Both the position numbers and the translations under genes were made by a program. Source: RUG11247 sp045649485 (GTDB lineage: Bacteria; Bacillota; Clostridia; Christensenellales; Aristaeellaceae). From it: a DNA stretch of 64,000 nucleotides. The DNA is taken from NCBI GenBank assembly GCA_045649485.1, contig JAZRPZ010000073.1, positions 62,001 to 126,000 on the forward strand, written 5' to 3'. Below, in pieces: positions 50,170-58,463 of this stretch. Position 1 is the stretch's first letter. Each line of letters begins with the position of its first letter. The notes beneath the pieces are model-generated. The model worked only from the letters and a program-made list of their open reading frames with translations. It was not told the origin of the DNA and did not search any database.

Positions 50170-51642
50170 ATGAAGAAAATTTCAGCGTATATAATTATAT
50201 TCATGTTGCTCATTACATCTGCGATCGCAGAATTGCCCGTACCCGATGTACAGGGAATCAATATGCACATGGGCGAAACATACGGTGATTACTATACTGA
50301 AGTAAAACTGTTTTATGAATCCACAAACGGTATGGAACTCACAAATGTAACCCGTAATGTATATGTACCTGTAGGAGGTACTGTTGTCGAATCTGCGCTT
50401 GAGGCACTGTTTTCAACCGAGGCTGAATCCGATTTTGTATCATCAATGCCCGGCGATGCATCAGTAAAAAGTGTCGAAATAAACTGCGGCATAGTCACTG
50501 TAGATCTATCTGTAAACATGTCTGCGCTGCAGAATGAAGGCGAGCTCGTCTCAATGATCATAGCCGTTACAAATACTCTTTCAAGTATTGACGGCGTTGA
50601 TTATGTGAATGTCCTGATAAACGGACGGCAGGAGAGCATACACGATTTGCCCGTTGGTACGCTCAGTTATGAAACAACAGCGACTTCTACCATATGGTCC
50701 GTGTTCCAGGTCGAAGCAGAAGCATTTCTGAACACATCCAATCCTCAGATATCTATGACCCGCAATGCTGCTTTGTATTTTCCCTCCAACAACGGCCAGT
50801 GGGTATTGCCCGAAGTACGAAGCATCACTTTTCAGGATGAACGCTATGCTTATTGGTTGATAAACGAACTGATGTCCGGTCCAACCGGAGGCAATGCATA
50901 TTCAAGTTTCATCGCCAGCGGTTCCGGTATTATGTCTGATGAACCCGAAATATCCATAACCGCATCCGGTGAACGCATCATTGAAATCTATTTCAACAAT
51001 ATCGTACGTGACTATCTGCTGCTGCAGGATATTTCCGATTGGCAATTCGCTGCCTCCATCACCATGACGCTGACTTCATTTATTCCGGAAACAGATGGAG
51101 TGCGCATCTATATAGGCGGCGAACCGTTGTCTCAGCTGAATATCCGTGGACAGCATATCCCGTTAGACGATTCAATTATGCACCGCAATACTTTTGCGAT
51201 GTATACCGGATCCACCTGCACACTGTATTTTGCAGCTGAAGACAATAAGCTTTGTGCAACACAGCGTGCCATATCATCCGACCGAGCAAATTCACCGTAT
51301 GCTCTGCTGATTCAGCTGATATCCGGTCCTTCATCGGCAGATATCGGTACAGCACATATTATGCCTGCCGGCGTAACTTCAGGAGACCTGCTGGGAGTTA
51401 CCGTAGAAAACGGCATAGCCTGCGTAAATATGTCAGCCAATTTCTACAGACTCTGTCAGGTACTCACAGAGGATGAGGAAGAGCTTCTTGTTTATTCCAT
51501 CGTAAATACTCTTTGCAACCTTCCGGGCATAAATGCAGTAAGCATCATTATTGAAGGAGAGCAAATCGAGACTTTAAGCGGCTCAATCTTTCTAATAAGC
51601 GAACTTTTCATGAATCCCGGAATAGTAACAACAGCATACTGA
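50170..51642 (+). CDS. Secreted protein with three GerMN domains
   Basis: The 490-aa protein has a signal peptide (1-20) without a lipobox and three GerMN-type domains at about 45-158, 205-320 and 345-475. Each shows a helix (VESALEALF; AYWLINELMSGPT; ALLIQLISGPS), a strand (VTVDLS; IIEIYFNN; IACVNMS) and a final helix-strand (NTLSSIDGVDYVNVLING; NTLCNLPGINAVSIIIEG). GerMN domains occur in spore protein GerM and in actinobacterial LpqB. The order regulator-kinase-GerMN mirrors mtrA-mtrB-lpqB, so it may modulate the kinase from outside. Confidence 0.85.
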   Translation: MKKISAYIIIFMLLITSAIAELPVPDVQGINMHMGETYGDYYTEVKLFYESTNGMELTNVTRNVYVPVGGTVVESALEALFSTEAESDFVSSMPGDASVKSVEINCGIVTVDLSVNMSALQNEGELVSMIIAVTNTLSSIDGVDYVNVLINGRQESIHDLPVGTLSYETTATSTIWSVFQVEAEAFLNTSNPQISMTRNAALYFPSNNGQWVLPEVRSITFQDERYAYWLINELMSGPTGGNAYSSFIASGSGIMSDEPEISITASGERIIEIYFNNIVRDYLLLQDISDWQFAASITMTLTSFIPETDGVRIYIGGEPLSQLNIRGQHIPLDDSIMHRNTFAMYTGSTCTLYFAAEDNKLCATQRAISSDRANSPYALLIQLISGPSSADIGTAHIMPAGVTSGDLLGVTVENGIACVNMSANFYRLCQVLTEDEEELLVYSIVNTLCNLPGINAVSIIIEGEQIETLSGSIFLISELFMNPGIVTTAY

Positions 51643-51647
51643 TCAAA

Positions 51648-51686
51648 AACCTCCGCATGATAAATCATGCGGAGGTTCGTTTTTTC
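51648..51686. terminator. Terminator shared by the GerMN and valS genes
   Basis: A 13-bp perfect stem (51648-51660 with 51665-51677), 4-nt loop, TTTTTT on the plus side and T-rich on the minus side. Confidence 0.92.
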
Positions 51687-51687
51687 T

Positions 51688-54411
51688 TTAGCGGAGAGCT
51701 TCCATTTCCTTGATGCGATCCATCAGCTTCTCAAGCAGCTGCTTATTGGTCTCAAGCTTGCCCTTTTCCTGTTCTACCAGGTGAGCGGGAGCCTTTGCAA
51801 TGAAGCCTGCATTGTTCAGCTTGCCGTTCGCACGATTGATCTCGTTCTCAAGGTTCTTGCGGTCCTTTTCAAGACGTGCCAGTTCCTTTTCGATATCGAC
51901 CAGTTCGCCCAGAGGCATGAACAGTTCGCAAGCGCCGGTAACTGCGGAAGCGGACTTCTCGGGATTTGCATCGCCTTCGTTCAGCAGGGTGAGAGAGCTT
52001 GCGCCTGCCAGACGGGTAAAGTAGCCTTCTGCGCCTGCCAGAGCCTCGTTCCAGCCTGCATGGGGCTTCAGGATCAGGCTTGCACGGCGGCCGGGTGCAA
52101 CGTTCATCTCAGCGCGCATGTTGCGGATGGTGCGAACGATCTCCATGATGCCTTCCATCTGAGCAGCTTCGGTCTCGAAGTCGTACTCAGCCTTGATCTC
52201 GGGCCACTGAGCGGTGATCAGCATGCCGTCGATACCGGGCAGATAGCTGTAGATCTCTTCGGTAATGAAGGGCATGTAGGGATGCAGCAGCTTCAGGATG
52301 CCAACGAGAACGTAGTGCAGAACTTCCTGAGTAGTCTTCTTGCTTACTTCGTCGCCGCTGTAGAGGCCCTGCTTTGCGATTTCGATATACCAGTCGCAGA
52401 AGTAGCTCCAGGTGAAATCGTAGATGCGGGTAGCTGCGTAACCGATATCGTAGTTTTCGAGGTTGTTGGTGATGTCGCGTACACAATCCTGATACTTTGC
52501 AAGGATCCACTTATCAGCAAGGGTCAGCTTGTCTGCGGGGATTCCTTCGGGAGTGAAGCCTTCCATATTCATCAGAGTGAAGCGGGCTGCATTCCAGATC
52601 TTGTTTGCAAAGTTACGATAGGATTCGATCTTCTCTTCGGACATACGGACATCGCTGCCGGGAGCAACGTTCATGCACAGCGAGAAGCGCAGTGCATCGG
52701 CGCCGAACTTTTCGATAACGCCGAGGGGATCAATACCGTTACCCAGAGACTTGGACATCTTGCGGCCCTGTGCGTCACGTACCAGACCATGGAACAGTGC
52801 GGTGTGGAAGGGGCACTTGCCGGTCTGCTCAATGCCGGAGAATACCATACGAGCCAGCCAGAAGAAGATGATGTCGTATCCGCAGCTCAGAACGGAGTTG
52901 GGGTAGAAGTACTTGAAGTCCTCGGTCTCCTCGGGCCAGCCCAGAGTGGAGAAGGGCCACAGAGCAGAAGAGAACCAGGTATCGAGTACGTCTTCATCCT
53001 GATGTACAGGAGCGCCGCACTTGGGGCATACAGTGATATCTTCGCGGGATACGGTCATTTCACCGCACTCATCGCAATAGAAAGCGGGGATACGATGGCC
53101 CCACCACAGCTGACGGGAGATACACCAGTCACGGGTATTTTCCATCCAGTTGTAGTAGATCTTTTCGAAACGCTCGGGGATGAACTTCAGTTCGCCTTCC
53201 TTGGCAACCTTAACAGCGGGCTTTGCAAGGGGCTCCATCTTTACGAACCACTGCTGGGAAACCATGGGCTCGATGGTGGAATGGCAGCGATAGCAGGTGC
53301 CTACCTCGTGGTTGAGGGGCTCGATCTTCTTCAGCAGACCCAGTTCCTGCAGATCTGCAACGATAGCCTTGCGGGCATCTGCCGTGGTCATGCCGGCATA
53401 CTTGCCGCAATCCAGAACGGTAGGCTCGTCAACAGCGCCGCGTCCGCTTGCGATAAGCTCAGCGTTCTCGGCTGCTTCCTTTGCACCGGTCATGAAGCCG
53501 TCGTAGGTGAATACGCGGACCATGGGCAGGTTGTGGCGCTTGCCAACTTCGTAGTCGTTGGGGTCATGTGCAGGGGTGATCTTAACAACGCCGGTACCCT
53601 TCGTCATATCGGCGTGCTCGTCGCATACGATCGGGATCTCCTTGTTGATGAGGGGGAGAACTACATGGCAGCCGTGCAGGTGTGCATAGCGCTCGTCTTC
53701 TGCATTGATAGCAACAGCAGTATCACCCAGCATGGTTTCGGGACGGGTGGTAGCAAGCTGCAGCATCTCGCCGGTTTCCTTTACAGGATACAGCAGATGC
53801 CAGAAATTGCCGTTCTGCTCCTCGTACTCAACCTCAGCATCGGAGATAGAGGTCTGGCAGCAGGGGCACCAGTTGATCATGCGGCTTCCGCGATAGATGA
53901 GGCCCTTCTCATACAGACGTACGAAAGTCTCGCGAACTGCGCGGGACAGACCTTCGTCCATGGTGAAACGCTCACGAGACCAGTCACAGGAGACACCCAG
54001 CTTACGCAGCTGCTTTACGATGCGTCCGCCGTATTCCTTTTTCCATTCCCAGGTGCGCTCCAGGAACTTCTCACGTCCCAGCTCCTGCTTGGAGAGACCT
54101 TCCTTGGCCAGAGCTTCAACTACCTTAACCTCGGTAGCGATAGCAGCATGATCGGTGCCGGGTACCCACAGAGTGGGATCACCCTTCATGCGGTGATAGC
54201 GGATAAGAACGTCCTGGGGCATCTCATCCAGAGCATGACCGATATGCAGCTGACCGGTAATATTCGGCGGGGGCATAACGATAGTAAAGGGCTTCTTATC
54301 GGGATCGATCACAGGCTTGAAAGCGCCGGAAGTCTCCCACATCTCATAGATGCGATTCTCGATCTCGGAAGGAGAATACACCTTTTCCATAGTGAATTCC
54401 TGATTTTCCAT
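51688..54411 (-). CDS. valS: Valyl-tRNA synthetase
   Basis: This 907-aa class I enzyme charges tRNA-Val. The HIGH motif appears as HIGH (56-59) within PPPNITGQLHIGH, the editing domain spans about 190-340, KMSKS is at 551-555, the anticodon-binding domain is about 600-770, and a coiled coil (about 840-907, LVDIEKELARLEKDRKNLENE) ends the protein. AGGAGG lies 6 nt before the ATG. It is the second gene of a T-box-controlled transcript, 10 bp after a small membrane gene. Confidence 0.97.
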   Translation of the reverse strand: MENQEFTMEKVYSPSEIENRIYEMWETSGAFKPVIDPDKKPFTIVMPPPNITGQLHIGHALDEMPQDVLIRYHRMKGDPTLWVPGTDHAAIATEVKVVEALAKEGLSKQELGREKFLERTWEWKKEYGGRIVKQLRKLGVSCDWSRERFTMDEGLSRAVRETFVRLYEKGLIYRGSRMINWCPCCQTSISDAEVEYEEQNGNFWHLLYPVKETGEMLQLATTRPETMLGDTAVAINAEDERYAHLHGCHVVLPLINKEIPIVCDEHADMTKGTGVVKITPAHDPNDYEVGKRHNLPMVRVFTYDGFMTGAKEAAENAELIASGRGAVDEPTVLDCGKYAGMTTADARKAIVADLQELGLLKKIEPLNHEVGTCYRCHSTIEPMVSQQWFVKMEPLAKPAVKVAKEGELKFIPERFEKIYYNWMENTRDWCISRQLWWGHRIPAFYCDECGEMTVSREDITVCPKCGAPVHQDEDVLDTWFSSALWPFSTLGWPEETEDFKYFYPNSVLSCGYDIIFFWLARMVFSGIEQTGKCPFHTALFHGLVRDAQGRKMSKSLGNGIDPLGVIEKFGADALRFSLCMNVAPGSDVRMSEEKIESYRNFANKIWNAARFTLMNMEGFTPEGIPADKLTLADKWILAKYQDCVRDITNNLENYDIGYAATRIYDFTWSYFCDWYIEIAKQGLYSGDEVSKKTTQEVLHYVLVGILKLLHPYMPFITEEIYSYLPGIDGMLITAQWPEIKAEYDFETEAAQMEGIMEIVRTIRNMRAEMNVAPGRRASLILKPHAGWNEALAGAEGYFTRLAGASSLTLLNEGDANPEKSASAVTGACELFMPLGELVDIEKELARLEKDRKNLENEINRANGKLNNAGFIAKAPAHLVEQEKGKLETNKQLLEKLMDRIKEMEALR

Positions 54412-54421
54412 TGTCTTCCTC

Positions 54422-54640
54422 CTAATATATTGCTATAACAAAGCCTGCAATGCAGATTATAACGCTTGCCAGCTTGATTGCAAAAAACGCTTTATCCCGC
54501 TTCTCATCACTGAAAAGACAGGATGTTCTGTCGGCAGTCATGGTAACTATAACGCCTATCAGCATGACGATCAGGCCGAAAATGTTTACCCTTTCTATTC
54601 CGGGTGCTGAAGAAAACAGATTCTGTATAAATTCGGCCAT
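54422..54640 (-). CDS. 72-aa membrane protein between the Val T-box and valS
   Basis: The product has a short N-terminal helix (AEFIQNLFSSAPGIERVN) and two membrane segments (about 18-34 and 50-71) joined by a charged loop (SDEKRDKAFF). The ATG at 54640 has GGAGG 7 nt upstream; the frame extends to 54679 into the terminator region without a ribosome site. It is the first gene after the T-box and its stop overlaps the valS ribosome site, so it is made with valS. I recognise no family and no link to translation. Confidence 0.75.
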   Translation of the reverse strand: MAEFIQNLFSSAPGIERVNIFGLIVMLIGVIVTMTADRTSCLFSDEKRDKAFFAIKLASVIICIAGFVIAIY

Positions 54641-54660
54641 ATTGTCACCTCCGATATAAA

Positions 54661-54884
54661 TAAAAAGCGACATCCCCACTAAGGGCGGGAATGCCGCGTT
54701 ACCACCTTATTCACTCCTGTAAACAGAAGCCTCTCTGCGCTGCAAGGGGCGCACCCCGGCAAACTACTCCGTTCATCTGCCAGTCTTGGAAGCGACCTTC
54801 TCTGCTTGCCATCCGGATTGCCTTCCAGCCAATGGGCCATCCTCTCTGTTGACGCTGCGCAGATACTCCTCTTCGTCATCGACA
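54661..54884 (-). promoter_or_regulatory. T-box riboswitch, Val-specific
   Basis: On the minus strand the leader holds a Stem I region with an AGAGAGG element and a candidate specifier GTC (Val) in AGAAGGTCGCTTCC (near 54793). The T-box sequence AAGGTGGTAACGCGG is at 54694-54708, and a terminator stem (54667-54677 with 54687-54697) precedes a CTTTTTATTT run. The GTC specifier fits the tRNA-Val(GAC) at 11196-11272. It controls the 72-aa membrane gene and valS. Confidence 0.92.
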
Positions 54885-54890
54885 CATGAA

Positions 54891-54919
54891 AGTATACCAG
54901 TTTTTTGTCACAAAATCAA
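54891..54919 (-). promoter_or_regulatory. Promoter of the Val T-box transcript
   Basis: Minus-strand TTGATT (54914-54919), 17 bp, TATACT (54891-54896); start predicted near 54884. Confidence 0.8.
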
Positions 54920-54949
54920 CGCACTTTAGGAAAGATTATAGTTTTAACA

Positions 54950-55498
54950 TCAGACACGCTGTCGTTTCACTTCCGCAATACGTCTGTTCATTATCACCAT
55001 GTAGTAAAATGCCGCATAGAACGCCACTGCAATGGCTGCATAAAGCAGCAAAGAAGCGGCAATAACTATTTCCTCAATCCCGTGCCAGGGAATAAGGAAT
55101 ACCAGCGCCGCAGTAAACAGCATGGTTGCAATCTTTCCCGGCAGACATGCTGCTATTACTATATCGTTTTTTGCAGCTACCGCTCCCACTGCAATCATTG
55201 TAATTTCTCTTACCGCAACCAATACCATAGCAGTAAGCGGTATAATTCCTGCTTGAGTTAGACAGGAAACAACAGCAAGGGTCATCAGTTTATCGGCCAA
55301 AGGATCTACCAGCGTACCGAAACGACTGATACAGTTGTAGGTGCGCGCTATTTTTCCGTCAAGCGCATCTGTAAGCATAGCTGATGCATAAACAAGCATG
55401 GCATATTCCGGCTTTTCTGGAAACGCGACAAACATGGCAATAAAAACAGGTACCATGCAGAGTCTCAAAACGGTCAGAATATTAGGGATAACCGCCAT
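54950..55498 (-). CDS. pgsA: CDP-diacylglycerol-glycerol-3-phosphate 3-phosphatidyltransferase
   Basis: This 182-aa membrane enzyme makes phosphatidylglycerol phosphate. The CDP-alcohol phosphotransferase motif is complete: Asp44, Asp47-Gly48, Ala51-Arg52, Gly61, Asp65 and Asp69 (within TDALDGKIAR and FGTLVDPLAD). Five to six helices and the N-terminal IPNILTVLRL match PgsA. It lies 15 bp downstream of the 96-aa unknown gene and runs towards the valS promoter without an obvious terminator. Confidence 0.93.
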   Translation of the reverse strand: MAVIPNILTVLRLCMVPVFIAMFVAFPEKPEYAMLVYASAMLTDALDGKIARTYNCISRFGTLVDPLADKLMTLAVVSCLTQAGIIPLTAMVLVAVREITMIAVGAVAAKNDIVIAACLPGKIATMLFTAALVFLIPWHGIEEIVIAASLLLYAAIAVAFYAAFYYMVIMNRRIAEVKRQRV

Positions 55499-55513
55499 TT
55501 TTACCTCCGTGAA

Positions 55514-55804
55514 TCAGAACTGGTTTCTGGGGTCATTACTTTTGCGCTTTTTATTATCGTCTTCAAGGAATTCTATTTCCAGTTTCTGAAAATCTATCTC
55601 CTCTATAAAATTATCCGGACCGAACGAAGTGAGTCTGAACGCCTCTATCTCTCGCTCCTGCTTACCAAGCCACATGGGGCAGGGGATATCAAACTGTTTG
55701 CAGATATTATTCAGAGCCTCGGGAATATCCTCAAATGTACACGGCTCGGTAGCCTGACGATGTATTCTGTGTCTCACTATTATCTTTGCCCAAAGCCTTG
55801 CCAT
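55514..55804 (-). CDS. Conserved-looking 96-aa protein, unknown
   Basis: The protein is soluble, basic at the N-terminus (ARLWAKIIVRHRIHRQ) and acidic at the C-terminus (EEIDFQKLEIEFLEDDNKKRK). A central CPMWLGKQEREIEAF segment contains one of two cysteines. It carries no signal, helix-turn-helix or catalytic motif that I know. The ATG at 55804 has GGAG 8 nt upstream; a GTG at 55813 is an alternative. It lies 15 bp before pgsA and probably shares its mRNA. Confidence 0.65.
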   Translation of the reverse strand: MARLWAKIIVRHRIHRQATEPCTFEDIPEALNNICKQFDIPCPMWLGKQEREIEAFRLTSFGPDNFIEEIDFQKLEIEFLEDDNKKRKSNDPRNQF

Positions 55805-55967
55805 ATGAATCACTCCGTATAAATAACTTTATTTTCCACGGATTATAGCATACCTATGTTGAGATTGTTTGTTTTGCCGGTATTTTGCATTTCAAACATT
55901 CCGCATAGGTATAAGTTTTGCAAAAACAGCAAAAATAATCACACACGATTTCATACCGAGGTGGATT

Positions 55968-57431
55968 ATGAGTATAGATCATATAAATGATCTCTTATCC
56001 GGAGACATGGATAAAGACTTACTTCGCATTAAGCAGATATTTCACTACCCTGATAACTGCGACATAATCTTCAGAGACATCGTATGCAATGATTTTAAGG
56101 CCTGTGCGGTATTTCTCGACGGAATGGTTAATGTTGCCATAGTTGAAGATTTTATTGTAAGAGCGCTGCAGGATGCCCCTGCTGACACCAATATCAAATC
56201 ACGTATCGATTACCTTACAAACAAAGCCATACAGACTGCTTCTGTCACAACCGAAAAACGTTTTTCAAAGCTGGCTGAATCAATCATGAGCGGCGGTACA
56301 GTATTGTTCTGTGAATCATCAATCTCTGCGCTCTCATTGGACACACGAGGTTTTGAGGCACGCAAGGTAAATCAGGCAACCAACGAAAGCGTTGTCAACG
56401 GAGCACAGGAAGGCTTCGTAGAAACTCTGAGGACAAATATTACGCTCATCAGGCGCTACTGCCAAACACCGGATCTCGTAACCGAAATGTTCTCAGTGGG
56501 CAACGAAACTCAACTCAAAGTAGCATTAACGTATTTAAAGGGAACAGCAGACGAAAATGCACTAAAAGAAGTACGACGCCGTTTACATCTAATAGACAGA
56601 CCTGCAGTACATGGTTTGGGACAGCTGCAACAGCTGATAGAGGATAATCCTTGGGCCCTGCTTCCGCAGATGCTTATGACCGAACGTCCTGACAGAACAT
56701 CCGCAGCTCTTGCAGACGGACAATTTGCTCTGCTTGCCGACTGTTCTCCTTATGCACTTATAGCCCCTTGCAGTATTTTTTCTCTTATGCAGTCTTCCGA
56801 TGATGCATTCTCGCGCTGGCAGTACGGTACTTATATGCGTCTGATTCGCTTTATCGGAATGCTGCTGGCGCTTCTGCTACCGGGCCTGTATGTAGCACTT
56901 ATTTCATATCATACCCAGCTCATTCCGCTTGAACTTCTGTCATCTATAGCCGAAACACGTGTAAATGTGCCATTTCCTGTGTTGGCAGAGGTATTTATAA
57001 TGGAACTTTCCTTCTTTATGATAAACGAAGCGAATCTTCGTATACCTTCGCAGGTCGGAATGTCTATAAGTATTATCGGTGGACTGGTCCTTGGTCAGGC
57101 TGCGGTACAGGCTTCGATAATAAGCCCTATACTCATTATCGTTATTGCCCTCAGCGGTCTTGGTTGCTATTGTATGCCAAATTACGGAATGACCATCTCA
57201 CTTATAATTTACCGCCTGCTCATCGAAGTATCCGCAGCAGCACTGGGCCTGTTTGGATTAATACTGACAACATTTGCCATCGTCTGTCAGGTATGCAGTA
57301 TGAAATCATTCGGCTGCGATTTCGTTGCGCCTTTTGCCCCGTTCAGACCCCATAACCCTGATTTGCTTGTGCGTTTTCCTATAAGACAGCAGCGAAGAAG
57401 GATGTATTTTTCAGAAAAATCCCGAAAATAA
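55968..57431 (+). CDS. Spore germination receptor A subunit (GerA/GerAA family)
   Basis: This 487-aa protein has a soluble N-terminal half, which includes MVNVAIVEDFIVRAL and SKLAESIMSGGTVLF, and a C-terminal half with four to five helices (RFIGMLLALLLPGLYVALISYH; ELSFFMINEANLRIPSQVGMSISIIGGLVLGQAAVQ). Both blocks are highly typical of GerAA. It forms the nutrient germinant receptor with B and C subunits in the spore inner membrane. The ATG at 55968 has GAGGTGG upstream; the frame is open further up without one. Confidence 0.93.
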   Translation: MSIDHINDLLSGDMDKDLLRIKQIFHYPDNCDIIFRDIVCNDFKACAVFLDGMVNVAIVEDFIVRALQDAPADTNIKSRIDYLTNKAIQTASVTTEKRFSKLAESIMSGGTVLFCESSISALSLDTRGFEARKVNQATNESVVNGAQEGFVETLRTNITLIRRYCQTPDLVTEMFSVGNETQLKVALTYLKGTADENALKEVRRRLHLIDRPAVHGLGQLQQLIEDNPWALLPQMLMTERPDRTSAALADGQFALLADCSPYALIAPCSIFSLMQSSDDAFSRWQYGTYMRLIRFIGMLLALLLPGLYVALISYHTQLIPLELLSSIAETRVNVPFPVLAEVFIMELSFFMINEANLRIPSQVGMSISIIGGLVLGQAAVQASIISPILIIVIALSGLGCYCMPNYGMTISLIIYRLLIEVSAAALGLFGLILTTFAIVCQVCSMKSFGCDFVAPFAPFRPHNPDLLVRFPIRQQRRRMYFSEKSRK

Positions 57432-57443
57432 AGGAGAACGCCG

Positions 57444-58463
57444 ATGCAGAAGCTGGCAATTTCAGGAAAAACAGCCTCTCGCTTAAGCGCGTCGATCATT
57501 GCATCTACAACATTTACCACCCTTGTAATCGACGGCGCAGAATACATGAACTCGTCCTGGCTATGCTTGATCCTCGGTTTTATCATATCCGTTCCAATAA
57601 TACTGTTGTGCATAAAAATCAAGCATGCCTGCATCGAAACAAATCGCACTGCATGCATACTTTTTTCAATCTTATTCGCATATAAAGCAGCCGCTGTTAC
57701 GCGGATACTGGTCAATTCCGTAAGTTACAGTAATCTTGAAAATGTACCGCCTTTGCTTCTTTCCGCACTCATGCTGATTGTATGCCTGTATATCATTTTG
57801 AAAAACGATAGCGGCATCGGTAACGCCATAAAAACGCTGTGTGTGCCGGGGTTATTGCTGGCAGCAATAATTGTAATATCCAATTTGGGATATATGAATT
57901 ACAGATGGCTCACTCCAATAATAAGTATAAATACAAGCGAACTGATTACCGGTTCAATCGCGGCAGCCGGCAATATATCCGCTGCAGTTCTTATTCATAT
58001 TGTCAGCAACAGAAATCAGTTACAGGCACGTACAGTGTTTATTGGTACTTTTACCGGTTTTGCCTTGGGTTTATTATTATGTGTCTACAGCGAAATCATG
58101 ACTCCTATGCAGAACCAGGAAACGATCAATCGTCTGCGCAGCATAGAAATGATACTCGCAAACGGACGCACCTCGTTGGGCGTACAGCTTCCTATAACGC
58201 TTTTATGGTTTGGCGGGTATATCACTGCAATGGCTTCCTGCAGCTTCTGCAGCGCAATTTATATTCAAAAAGCGTTCGTTTCTTTGAATAATAACATCGC
58301 CGGGTGCATAAGCGTACTGGTTTCATTCCTGTTTTCAAATTTTGCCCTGGCTGAAAGCGGAATTCTCAGCAAGGTAAGTCTTTGTTCTTATCCAGTCATA
58401 GTTATAATTCTTATTATTCTGGTAATCAGAGGCAGGAGGAAGACCGTTGAAGTACAAGCGTAG
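57444..58463 (+). CDS. Spore germination receptor B subunit (GerAB family permease)
   Basis: This 339-aa protein has about 10 hydrophobic helices of the APC-superfamily germination permease type, probably the part that binds the germinant. Length is slightly short of the usual 360-370. Sequence conservation is weaker than for the A subunit, but the gene order A-B-C fixes the identity. AAGGAG precedes the ATG, 12 bp after the A gene. The C gene starts inside its last 17 bases. Confidence 0.88.
   Translation: MQKLAISGKTASRLSASIIASTTFTTLVIDGAEYMNSSWLCLILGFIISVPIILLCIKIKHACIETNRTACILFSILFAYKAAAVTRILVNSVSYSNLENVPPLLLSALMLIVCLYIILKNDSGIGNAIKTLCVPGLLLAAIIVISNLGYMNYRWLTPIISINTSELITGSIAAAGNISAAVLIHIVSNRNQLQARTVFIGTFTGFALGLLLCVYSEIMTPMQNQETINRLRSIEMILANGRTSLGVQLPITLLWFGGYITAMASCSFCSAIYIQKAFVSLNNNIAGCISVLVSFLFSNFALAESGILSKVSLCSYPVIVIILIILVIRGRRKTVEVQA

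Noticed and set aside
51667..54438. 923-codon plus frame opposite valS
   Set aside because: valS has HIGH and KMSKS and a T-box; the plus frame has no recognisable domain.
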